From NCBI GenBank assembly GCA_030407315.1, contig JALQPE010001720.1, positions 62,001-126,000 of the forward strand: DNA of 64,000 nucleotides, given 5' to 3'. Below, piece by piece: positions 50,894 to 60,823 of this stretch. The translations under genes were made by a program, and so were the position numbers. Positions within the stretch are counted from its first letter, which is position 1, and every line of letters starts with the position of its first letter. The notes below the pieces were generated by a model, which saw only the letters and a list, made by a program, of their open reading frames with translations, was not told the DNA's origin and did no database searches. The DNA is from Asparagopsis taxiformis (lineage: Eukaryota > Rhodophyta > Florideophyceae > Bonnemaisoniales > Bonnemaisoniaceae).

Positions 50894-53800
50894 CTAGCCG
50901 TCGGAAAATTGTTCTTCCTCTTCGTCCTCACTATATTCAGGATCTCCCGGCAGAATAGGCGTTATCGGCAACTGTGGAGTTGAATAGCTCAAGATGAATT
51001 TTTGACCCGGTGTGAGGGTTCTCTTCTTGGGAGCTTCTGTCGTCTTCATCCGCATGATTCCGAGTTGCCCTGTCTTCGGCCTACGATCTTTCTTGACCGG
51101 GATGGGAACAACTGTCTTGTGGCGAACATTGACAGGTGCCGGTTGACTTTGCCTGGCAGACCGGCGCGGAGCATTGGCGATTACTTCTTCTTCGAATCCC
51201 AACCGCCTGATGAAACCAAACGAAACATTGTCGGGAATCGGATACGACGCATTCCTGAAATACGTGTGATACCTCGTTGTCGTGTGTGACACAACTCTGT
51301 CGACATGCCCTGCCCCGGCATGTTGTACATGGCCGTGACCGATGAAGACTGAACGTGGCGGAACGATTACCTTCTTCAGCTTCATCGTCTTGGCGTACAT
51401 ATCTAATTCCAGCGCTTTGGAAAAGACGTACTTGTGGGACCCTGGACACACCCAGATAGGGAATGGGTCATCTCCGTTGGCAATAACAAAGTAACCCGGA
51501 AGTTGATCTTTGCGGTCGCGAGGAGGAACAGGGAAATCATTGTGTGGGACCTGCCGAGGACACCCCTTTCCCGTTATCAAAAACCGTCCCCCAGATGCCG
51601 GCATGACAAGTTTTTCTCCCGGTAAACCGCACTCCTCCAGCCCTATCAGCCGGACAAGGATTCCCAACCACACATCCAGCAGGGCTCGCCGCGTCACAAA
51701 CTTGAACCGGTCGATATGCGTCTCATCGTTCTCGGCATAGTCAACCAGGCAGTGGCGCGTAGACGTGAAGCGAGCCCTCCCCTCATTCCGGTTCTTCTCA
51801 TCTGTTTCATCGTCCCCGTATTGACAATGGGACTCCACAGCTGCCGGTTCCCAGGGTCCTTGTGCACCTGCTCCCCCTCCCATGTTCCCAAGAAGTACCG
51901 AAACAATTCCTGGTTAGGAATTTCTTCCATGAGACCCAAGTCAAATGGGAACTTGTCCGACGCATCGAGGTAGCTTACATCCGCGAAATTGTGCATCACC
52001 GTATACCCTCGCTCGTTGATTTCCGTTCGGCAATTGTGGAAGTACGCCATACCAGTGCCGGCCTCATACGAATCCTTCCAGCTTGTAGACATTCGCGCAA
52101 CCTGGGCGAAGTCCAGCCTCGAGGGTAGAAACGTCGATGTAGGCTCACACATCGCCTTGGCAGCCATCTTCCACGCTGCGAAAAACATCGGATAGATGGT
52201 GTCGATCTCGAAAACAAGATGACGAGCCCGATGTTGTTCCGGAATATGCAGCCCCTCAAACACAGGGTCCATCGCCACTTGTTTCAAATACCTCACCTCT
52301 CTGCCCTCCTCATCGATTTCCACACTCTCCAATAACAACCTGAGCTCAATCGGGGGCAGACAGCCAACCCTCACCGATGCGATGACGTCCGCGGGACGCT
52401 GCGCCAGATGATGCCCTTCAGCTCGGTCTTTGACTTCGAAATCGTCGGGAAGAGATGGCATCCGGTCGTCGAACAGGAGGTCGTGTTCAGAAGGAGAGTC
52501 ACGAACGATGTAACCGTCTTCATCGACTTCCACTCCTTCCGGAACAGTGAATGTAATTGTCACTTCGCGGACCCCCTTGCTTTCGACTTGGCCCACGTCT
52601 GCACCCTGTTTGTCTTCCTCGTCCGAAGCGGTATGGACAGATTCTTGGTTGGAGGGAGTCGCACCAGCACGTTGGTTATCTTGGGGGACAATCTCAACGG
52701 CAGAATCGGGGGAACGGGCGGAGTCTTCGTCACCCTCATCACCGGAAGCAGTGGCTTGTTGTTGATCGGTGGGTTTATCAACAACGGCCTGCTCTTCTTC
52801 CCCGGCGGATTGTTGTACCACAACCGGCTCTTCTTCCTCGAGGCGTGTGCTCCCCGTCGAGCGAAGTCGCTGTGAACGGCGGCGGATGCCATGCGAAGCA
52901 GGCTCATGTTCGACATTCCGCTGCTTCTTGTGAGTGAGTCTCACATTGGCAGCAGAAGGGCGGCGTTTGCGTCGAGCCTTAGTCTTCTTCTTCAATGTCG
53001 GATTGAAAAACTCTTTCAAGTTCGTTTCCAAATCCTGTAAACGCGTGGTTCTCCGTCGCATTCGAACCTCACTGCTCCGGTCGTCCCCTCTATACATTGC
53101 AATGGCATTGGTGAGATGCCATTGCAACTCCTTCGGCTGCTTAACCGACCCAATTGCCATCTCTGTGCTCAGAAATGACTTGCGCATAATACTCTTTGGG
53201 CGCCCATACGCAGCGTACAGAGAATTTGCTATTGCAGTCACGCGACGGACGTATGTATAGAAGTCGTTCACGTCAAAGCGTCCATCCGGACGTCCACCAT
53301 GAGCAGGGTTCAAGTACTCCGAAAGACCACGCAAGACGAAGACAAAGTTTTCTTCCAGCAACTCGCGCACTATCTTGTGGTCCAGGTGCGTTATCCCAAT
53401 CTCGTTGCGGCGCTCGGAATTGTTCAGCTCACGCAACACTTCGTCGAGAACAGGATGCTTCAGCGTTGCTATAGCCAAACGCGTCCACCGCCGGGCCGTG
53501 TTCGTTGAATTCATCATCCCCATGAACTGCGCCTCGAACAATGTTCGGATGACATCAGACTCACGCAAGTCGCCAGCGTTTTCCACGTTATTTGCAACAG
53601 CAATCGTACGGATGAACTGCTGGATGGACGACAAGATTCGAACCAGGGAGCGCTCCGTCAGTTGCGTCCCAGTCGTATGGTTCGACTCTGCACTCTTGTG
53701 GATGATCTCATGAGGCTGAAGATCACTGTCGTCCTTGCGGCGAAGGTAGTACACATCCAGAGGCTGAGTAACCCAGCGCAAGCGGTTTGCGTCCTGTGGC

Positions 53801-54889
53801 AGCTTGGTTCTGTGCATACGGGTGAGGCGCGTGAAGTCATCGGCAATGCTATGCATAGCATTGAGACGATGCAGTCCGTCGATCACGGTCACGTTCGCAT
53901 TGGCATGGAATTTGCCATTCTGGAACAGACGCGTGTCGGCGGGCAGATGCGTGTTCTGCGACCTCAGCACCGTCACAGTGATACGCGAAGAGCTCACATA
54001 CCCCACAGCCAACATATTGTTGCGCAGGTCCTCCACGTGGTCTTCTTTCACATCCCGAAGGGTCACGGCCGGTTCCACTAGCTGCCTCACCAACACAGTC
54101 GCTCCTTCTCCGACGTAATCCGACGTCACAAACTTGGGCACCGTAATTTGCGTCCCCTGCTGCTCACGAATGCTTTCCGCCACCTCCGGTTCGTCGTCCA
54201 CCTCGGTTACGTCCTGCGTAGTAGCTTCGGTGACGTTGGAGCGAGCAGGGTGCTTCGTGCCTCCACTGGAGGCTCTGGCAGAGCGAGCAGGGTGCTTCGT
54301 GCCTCCACTGGAGGCTCTGGCAGAGCGAGCAGGGCGCTTCGTGCCTCCCGAAACCGGGACGGAGCGTGCTGGATGCTTCGTACCCCCGAACCAGTGATTT
54401 CGCCTGCCGGACCGGTACTGGGCATCCGTCCCGAGCTGGCCTGGTTCGTCGCTGCGTTGAAGTTTGACGCTGCAGCAGGGGTACGAATGTCGCTAGGGCC
54501 ATCCTCCGCAGCGGGGCGCATCATCCGAGTATCCCAAGGGTAAAACGCCGCGGCGTATGCTCCACCCATCGTCTCCGGCGGTCCCTCGGCGCCATCAAAC
54601 ATGTACGGGAACGGGAGGTCCTTGAACTTGTCCTTAGTCGCAATGTTGCGCACGACGATGTAGTCGGCCTCGTCGGTTTCCGGCAGCTTGTGGTTGTGCA
54701 GCGTGCGCGGAAGGCCAACATCGCCACCAGCAGTGCTCACCGAAGCCGTCCCAATATGCACAGCCGCACCGTCCACGTCCGCAAACAATTGACATCGACG
54801 CCGCGCTTGAGTCCGCGCGACTCCGCTGACGCGCTCACTTGATCGCCGCAAACCGTTGAAAACAAACTGCTGAAATGCGTATCCGCCAT
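50894..54889 (-). pseudogene. P2: second ParB/dioxygenase gene (frameshifted)
   Basis: Highly similar to P1 over its whole length, with ATG at 54889 and TAG at 50896-50894; it shows the uninterrupted P1 insertion site (GGCCTACGATC). Three single-base losses relative to P1 break it: near 54787 (AAA to AA in GCAAACAATTG), near 54386 (six C to five) and near 51816 (CCCCTGTA to CCCCGTA). The coding sense is thus spread over frames 54889-54788, ~54780-54386, 54201-51694 and 51883-50894. The ParB motif GLHRLNAM and the HND/HAGAG/TTTRYH dioxygenase residues remain readable. Two of the losses are in homopolymers, so assembly error is possible; otherwise this is a dead paralogue. Confidence 0.85.
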
Positions 54890-55237
54890 GATTGTTGAGT
54901 TGGAAAGTAAAAGAGATGGTTGACGTTGACGTATTCGAGTGATGTGGATGGTAGGTTTCACGTTGCTTGAAGAATGGTCGTGAACGCCAATCGCTGGAAA
55001 TAATAACACAATACAACCGAAATTTTGTTAGGTACACACCTATCGTGACCGCTGGAATGCAAGACAGGCAATCGAGATGTGAGTGTCCGTTCGGAACGGG
55101 CCCGAGTCGGGCTCTCGAAACCTGACGAGGTGGCGTGAAGCAGGCAGTGTCCTTGATGTGTAATGTGTTAAAATTACAGCTGTCAAGCTAGGCGGCTTTT
55201 GGGGCGGCTGCGAGCACCCCTTTATCCGGGGAACACC

Positions 55238-55403
55238 CTGATTTGAGTTAAAATTTGGGCTATTCTCAAAAACATGCACATGTGAACATGTTTTTGAGAT
55301 GGGGGTGTGCCGTACGGCACTTTCGACCGCCTAAATCGATAAAATTTTGCAATTTTTTTCCTGCCCGAAATTCTACAAGTTCTGGGCTGGCCAGTAATGC
55401 ATT
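55238..55403 (+). repeat. Palindromic X-element repeat, copy i (upstream of P2)
   Basis: Both palindromes are intact, but the distal part breaks off at GCCAGTAATGCAT, after which unrelated sequence follows. It holds the same position relative to P2 as copy c does to P1. Confidence 0.9.
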
Positions 55404-56432
55404 AGCTATCTCCTCTAAACCGATTCTAACAAGCAGAAAGAATCCTCTCCTTCATGACGATGCTCTCCATCGTCTTTTCGAAGCCATTTCCGTACGAAAA
55501 ATAATCGAAAAACATATTTGACTTTAACCTAACAGCTATCGCGAGCACCGTACTCAGCTATATTTCCTCTGTAATTTCCTTCCTCCAACCAATCAATAGC
55601 CGCTTGGTCACAGGCTTAAAAGCCTTCCACTATCTGTCCTATCCATCGAAGACCCTCGGAGGGTTCGATCCAGGCCTTGATCACCCATGATGGGTGTGCA
55701 ACCCGAGAAAATGAAAATGGAACATATTGCGACAGGGACGAGATATCATTCCATGAAAGAGAACTTCTCTTTCGTTTACTTTTTTCTAACAAGATTCTAA
55801 ACGTCTACAAACCCTATGTCGTCCGTCCGTTTTCATCCCGGAGAGATGTGGATGTGAGGTAAGACGCAGTGGTGATGTTGTGTTGATTCCCACAGACGGA
55901 AGTGGAGGAGGTGGCTACGGAGGAAGCCTGGAGAACTTGTCCGGTACTGACATCTCACATGTTGCCATTAACGGAGGTGGTGGAGGAGGCTATGGTGCAA
56001 GCCTGGAGAACATGTGACTCACATCTCGCAGATGTCAGTACCCATGGATGAGAAGAAAAGCATGTTGAGGTGCGGTTCGGATATTCGATCCATTAACGGA
56101 GGTGGTGGAGGAGGCTATGGTGGAAGCCTGGAGAAGAATAGAGTAGTCCTATACCCATGGATCACAAGAAGACGTTGTTGGGCTCCTTTTCGAAGCCCAT
56201 TCGTCTCTTGAATAAATTTAGCACCCAAATCATATACGATTGCCGAGTTGACACCCCGTATGTCTCGTTGGTAGAAATAGCAGGGGTTCCACCACTCAGC
56301 TGGCGGGAAGTAGTTACTGATTATATGAGATATGGCTTAGCTCCCGCCAAAACCGATAGCTCTGGGCTCAGGTTCTCCAAATGTGGTTATACGAATGTGT
56401 TCTGACAATGCTAGAAGACGAATATCTGCATC
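55404..56432. other. Unrelated insert between the P2 and M upstream regions, with Gly-rich repeats
   Basis: About 1 kb not present at the equivalent place beside P1. It contains three related Gly-rich coding fragments at about 55900-55945, 55970-56018 and 56093-56145 reading NGGGGGGYGGSLEN; the first two are linked by LSGTDISHVAI in one frame that ends in TGA. It looks like a remnant of a Gly-rich repeat protein gene. Nothing else recognised. Confidence 0.5.
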
Positions 56433-56650
56433 CTGATTTGAATTAAAATTTGGGCTATTCTCAAAAAACATGCACATGTGAACATGTTTTTGAGATGGGG
56501 GTGTGCCGTACGGCACAATCGACCGCCCAAATCGATGTTTTTTTGCAATATTTTTGCTGCCCGAAATTGTAGAATTTCTGGTCTGGCCAGCAATGCATCT
56601 GAGCTGGACATCCCCATGTCCAGTGGCCGTCCGGATGTCGCTCACCTGGT
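56433..56650 (+). repeat. Palindromic X-element repeat, copy j (upstream of M)
   Basis: Contains the long inverted repeat (one extra A in the left arm) and GTGCCGTACGGCAC at 56503-56516. Its orientation relative to M is opposite to that seen at P and Q. It begins about 530 bases before the M start. Confidence 0.92.
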
Positions 56651-56962
56651 AAGCGTGATGCACCTGTGACAACCTATGTGACTGCAGTCACAGCCGCCAT
56701 GGCGGCCGTGCAGTACAACCCTCAAAGACAGGGAATCACAATCTTTTTAAAATTTTCTCTACCACGTATCCGTCACAACTTATTACCTACACCGGTTACG
56801 GGTTTCAAGACCTTTCCAGTGCTGTGTACCCGTATACTCTGTTCCGTTCGATATCAACCAGTGTTCCTCACGAAAGAGTGCAAACGTCACGAGATACGTC
56901 GTCAAATTTGACTGTCTCGCCGAGCGGTCGCCATCCTGTACCGAATTTCCACTCATTCCATT

Positions 56963-59900
56963 ATGACGAATAAGCGCAGGCGCAACAGCAATCCGATCGT
57001 TGACGACGCAACCGTGCCAATTCTGCGCGAACCCGCTAGCCCTTGGGAGGATTCTAGTGACATGGGTACACGTCGAAACGTAGGTCGCGCCGCCCGCGAA
57101 ACTACTCTCGCTGGCAAAGACTTCCTCCGCCTCTTGCTGGATTTGTTCGCCCACTCAAGTTTCGCAGACTTGACGGACAAGCCGGGAGGTTTCACATACG
57201 CGGACCTTGGCGCTTGGGTTGCGCAGGGCACGGAAGAACAATTTGCGGCGCTGCAAGGTCGACTCAGCATGGCCTTCAGCGGTCGTTCGAAGAATGCTGG
57301 AGTCGAGGCGGATGTTGCCGAAATCGTCATGGCAGAGATGAACGTTGAGCGAGCCAAGCAGATTGTTCGTCTGGCATTACCGATTGCCGAGTTTTCAAGA
57401 CAGGATGAGCGTATCGGGCAATGGGTTGAGCACTGCATCCTTTCTGGGATCGTGCCGCAGACCTTCCTTATTGGATGTAACATGCTTCCTTCGCCACTAC
57501 AGGCGCCGCAGCGCGGGGAACCAAGCGCCTTCGTTCTTGCTCCACCGGAAACGTTCGAGGTATTGATGTATTTCCAAGCGTTGTCTATCATCCGAAATCA
57601 CAACAAGAACCTGCCGCGTCGCCGAATAGGCGACGCGGCCGAAGAGGGGAACGAAGCCGCACGCGTCCCAGCCCATCGGAAAAGCACTAATCGAGCTTGT
57701 TACGTGGTTCAAGTTTTATACCATGCTTGGACCGATGTGGCCTTCGCCGCAAAGTTTTCCAGCTTCGAAGAGTTGATGGCGCCGTACATCATTTTCGACA
57801 GCAGTGAGCATTGGTTTGACGTGCTCGATGAAGGTCTATTCGCACCGATGGAGCAGAAGCTAGATCTCTACCACGACAAAGCTCCCCTATCTCATCCTGA
57901 TGGATATGGTGGAAAAGTAGAGACAAGAACCAGTGCGCAGCACAGTGCATTTAGGGACCTTGTGAGGAAGTTCTTCGACCGGTTGCAGTTTCTTATCGTC
58001 AACCCGGACCTGTACACCTGGCCGGAGTCCGACCGCTGGGGGGCGCTGGAAATATACTTGTCAAGCGGAAATCCGGACAAGCTGCCAGCGTATTTTGACA
58101 CCCTCGACGAAGACGTTATGGCTGTCCTCCGCCCGGCACCACAAGCCGCGGACGCAGAAAAGGTCCCCAAGCCGGTTGATGACACTCCCACTCGTCGCAA
58201 CACAGGAGGGAGAGGTTTGGTTCCGTCGACAAGACACACAACCAGGCTTCAACTTGGACCTGGGAGGACCAGTCTTACTGCCCAAGGGCCGTCGTCTCCC
58301 CCGTCACCGTCTGCGACAGAAGAGCAGGAAAGTGAAGGGCAGGCTCTCGCAAAGGACTTTCTTTCGAAAATGAGTCAGTATTGCCGGGTGTACGACGTCC
58401 CTTTCGAAGATTTGGTCAGTGCCGACGAGAGCCGAGAACACGTGCCCATCACGGGCAACGTTCAGCTCATTCTGACAGATCCGCCCTACAATGTTCGTCG
58501 TAAGAGGAACGATTCCAACTCTTCGTACGACAGGCTAACTGCAGAAGATATGCAGGCTAGCATCGAAGTGTTTGACGAGCTGTTGCGCCCCGGTGGCCAC
58601 GGCATCGTGTTCTGCTCCGTTTTGCAGTTCTACGAATGGTTCCATTACTTGGAAACGTACAAAGGACCGCAGTCAGAAGGCCCAACCGATGCTGCTGCCA
58701 GTGATGACGGGTCGGATGAAGAAGAGGTTACGTCCATGAATTCGGACTCCGAAGCATCGCAGCACAGTGGCGAAGAAAGTGCGGATGAGGAGGATGAGGA
58801 GGACGAGGAGGAGGAGGACGTCGTTCGGAATTCAGTTTTCTTCGTTGACGAGGTACCTCTGTTGTTTGTCCGACTACCTGGGCACCTCTATCAAATGCCG
58901 GGGCGGAAGAGGTACCAACGCATGAACATGGCAGAGGTCGCTATCCACTTCTGGAAGCGAGGTGTTCCGTTCAAGACTGGAAGCGAGATGGTGGCCTATA
59001 GGAACCACGGATACATGGACGGCACGTACCCGGCGTGGTGCAACGTCACCATCAATATGCCCGCCATCGATTCGAATGAGATGGTGTGGCGAACAAGGAG
59101 CACAACCGGTGCTACGGTCAGAGTTCGTGCAGAGCAGAAGAGCGTCGCTCTCATGATGGAGTTGATCAGCCAGCATTCACAGCCTGGTGATATTGTTGTC
59201 GATCCATTCTCTGGCACTTTCGCAACGGGAAAAGCAGCTATGAGCTTGCCTGAGCACCGTGTTTTCGTTGGCAGTGACATGGACAAATTGTGTGTGGCAC
59301 GATCGCTTCCAAAGCTGTGTGCAGTCATGTCACGTGTAATTCTTTCAAACAACACTGACATGAGGGTCACGACAGAAGCGAAACAGAGTGCTGAGAAGTT
59401 CTTGGCGTCCCCCTCTGTCACGATGCGTACACAGAGGGAACGCAGGATCATCGAACCCCCACCTGGCCTTCCCCTGTACCAGAGGTTCCCGAAATATATT
59501 CGGCAGTACCTCTGGCAGCTGTGCCCAGAGTCGATTGCGTCGCACGAGCACATGGAAAAACCGGTACATTATTGGCCACCTTCCCTGCGCCGCTGGTTGC
59601 AAACTGAAAACCCTCGCGTGATGCGGGCACACGATTGTGTTGCGAAAAAATTGAGCGTTCGACCATCGCTGATTAAGCATCCAAATGCAGGAAGAGGGCT
59701 CTTCGCTGAACAGACATTTAATGTTGGCGACGAAGTATGTGCATACTACGGAACTGTTGTGTACTCTGATATGAGCAAGGAGTCGATGAGGTTCGCGTAC
59801 GGAGAGGGTCACATGGCGATAACGAAGGAAACATTCTTGATGTATGCCATCAAGCTGTATGCAACAGCGGAGGACGACGAAAACATCGAGCATCCAATTT

Positions 59901-60163
59901 GGATTGTTCCGGCTCCGTTCTGTTCGGCGCAGTTCATCAACGACCCGCGGTATTTGCGAGGTGAGGACACTCCGGCGGAAGACACCAGGCGGATGGCCAA
60001 CGTCGAGTTTGTCGAGAACTACAGCAGCGGTTCGACGGGGAAGAAGCTCAAGGCGAAGGACCTAGAAAATCCGAAGATCATTGTAGTACGTGCAATCCGC
60101 GATATCCGTCCGGGGCAGGAGCTCTACGTTCATTATGGGACAGCGTTTAGAGCATGGAATTAG
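56963..60163 (+). CDS. M: DNA methyltransferase fused to a SET domain
   Basis: An intact frame of 1066 codons, ATG in the context CATTCCATTATG. Residues ~1-450 are unrecognised. An N4/N6-type DNA methyltransferase follows: LTDPPYNVRRKRND (~505) is the catalytic motif IV and IVVDPFSGTFATGKAA (~747) the S-adenosylmethionine motif; motif IV before motif I is the beta-class order. An acidic insert (EEDEEDEEEEDVV, ~610-622) separates them. The C-terminus (~890-1066) is a SET domain: NAGRGLFAEQTFNVGDEVCAYYGT, FINDPR (usual FINHS) and ELYVHYGTAF. SET enzymes methylate protein lysines. It would modify DNA adenine or cytosine and perhaps histones. Asp replaces His-Ser in the SET core, so activity is uncertain. 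AATAAA follows at 60195. Confidence 0.92.
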   Translation: MTNKRRRNSNPIVDDATVPILREPASPWEDSSDMGTRRNVGRAARETTLAGKDFLRLLLDLFAHSSFADLTDKPGGFTYADLGAWVAQGTEEQFAALQGRLSMAFSGRSKNAGVEADVAEIVMAEMNVERAKQIVRLALPIAEFSRQDERIGQWVEHCILSGIVPQTFLIGCNMLPSPLQAPQRGEPSAFVLAPPETFEVLMYFQALSIIRNHNKNLPRRRIGDAAEEGNEAARVPAHRKSTNRACYVVQVLYHAWTDVAFAAKFSSFEELMAPYIIFDSSEHWFDVLDEGLFAPMEQKLDLYHDKAPLSHPDGYGGKVETRTSAQHSAFRDLVRKFFDRLQFLIVNPDLYTWPESDRWGALEIYLSSGNPDKLPAYFDTLDEDVMAVLRPAPQAADAEKVPKPVDDTPTRRNTGGRGLVPSTRHTTRLQLGPGRTSLTAQGPSSPPSPSATEEQESEGQALAKDFLSKMSQYCRVYDVPFEDLVSADESREHVPITGNVQLILTDPPYNVRRKRNDSNSSYDRLTAEDMQASIEVFDELLRPGGHGIVFCSVLQFYEWFHYLETYKGPQSEGPTDAAASDDGSDEEEVTSMNSDSEASQHSGEESADEEDEEDEEEEDVVRNSVFFVDEVPLLFVRLPGHLYQMPGRKRYQRMNMAEVAIHFWKRGVPFKTGSEMVAYRNHGYMDGTYPAWCNVTINMPAIDSNEMVWRTRSTTGATVRVRAEQKSVALMMELISQHSQPGDIVVDPFSGTFATGKAAMSLPEHRVFVGSDMDKLCVARSLPKLCAVMSRVILSNNTDMRVTTEAKQSAEKFLASPSVTMRTQRERRIIEPPPGLPLYQRFPKYIRQYLWQLCPESIASHEHMEKPVHYWPPSLRRWLQTENPRVMRAHDCVAKKLSVRPSLIKHPNAGRGLFAEQTFNVGDEVCAYYGTVVYSDMSKESMRFAYGEGHMAITKETFLMYAIKLYATAEDDENIEHPIWIVPAPFCSAQFINDPRYLRGEDTPAEDTRRMANVEFVENYSSGSTGKKLKAKDLENPKIIVVRAIRDIRPGQELYVHYGTAFRAWN

Positions 60164-60194
60164 GGTCACGAAAGATGTTTTCATTTCGACTACA

Positions 60195-60200
60195 AATAAA
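60195..60200 (+). terminator. Polyadenylation signal after M
   Basis: AATAAA lies 32 bases after the M stop codon. Confidence 0.55.
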
Positions 60201-60380
60201 GCTACGTTCCAGAGTTGAAGTATATCATATAATGCAGCATGTCCAGCCACCATTACTCCAGGGTGAAACCTATTGAGCAGTACTCGCCTGTCAAAAACCA
60301 ATCGTTCACACTCTAGATGCACTTCGTCCGAGCAGTGAACCTGACTGCTTGGATGCTGTTATGCGTGCAGATGCAAAATA

Positions 60381-60590
60381 CACGACCAAGTTGAAATGGA
60401 CGCCCGGTGGATGTCCAGCTCAGTTGCATTGCTGTCCGGCCCAGAAATTCTACAATTCAGGGCAGAAAAAAATATTGCAAAAAACATCGATTTGGGCGGT
60501 CGAAAGTGCCGTACGGCACACCCCCATCTCAAAAAACATGTTCACATGTGCATGTTTTTGAGAATAGCCCAAATTTTAATTCAAATCAGG
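60381..60590 (-). repeat. Palindromic X-element repeat, copy k (upstream of Q)
   Basis: Inverted copy with both palindromes. The adjoining sequence to about 60655 (GGGGTGCTCGCGGCCTAGCT, CAGCTGTAATT) matches the region next to the repeat upstream of P, so the P and Q upstream regions share more than the repeat itself. Confidence 0.9.
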
Positions 60591-60823
60591 ACGTCTTCCG
60601 GACATAGGGGTGCTCGCGGCCTAGCTCTACAGCTGTAATTGTACCTCATTAAATACTGTTGATGACTGCCTACCGTATACAATCTGGGCTGTTGGCGTAT
60701 TATCCGGTACTTGACCTGACCTGAACGTTCATCGCAGACCGTTGTGGTTACCGACACTATACAGCAATCTTTTTTGTATCTCGTGCAACTCAATCGTTCC
60801 ATCGCTTCCGGGAAAGCTTCATT

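Noticed and set aside
55640..55680. B-box-like GGGTTCGATCC as a tRNA gene
   Set aside because: No A box at the right distance and no cloverleaf could be drawn.
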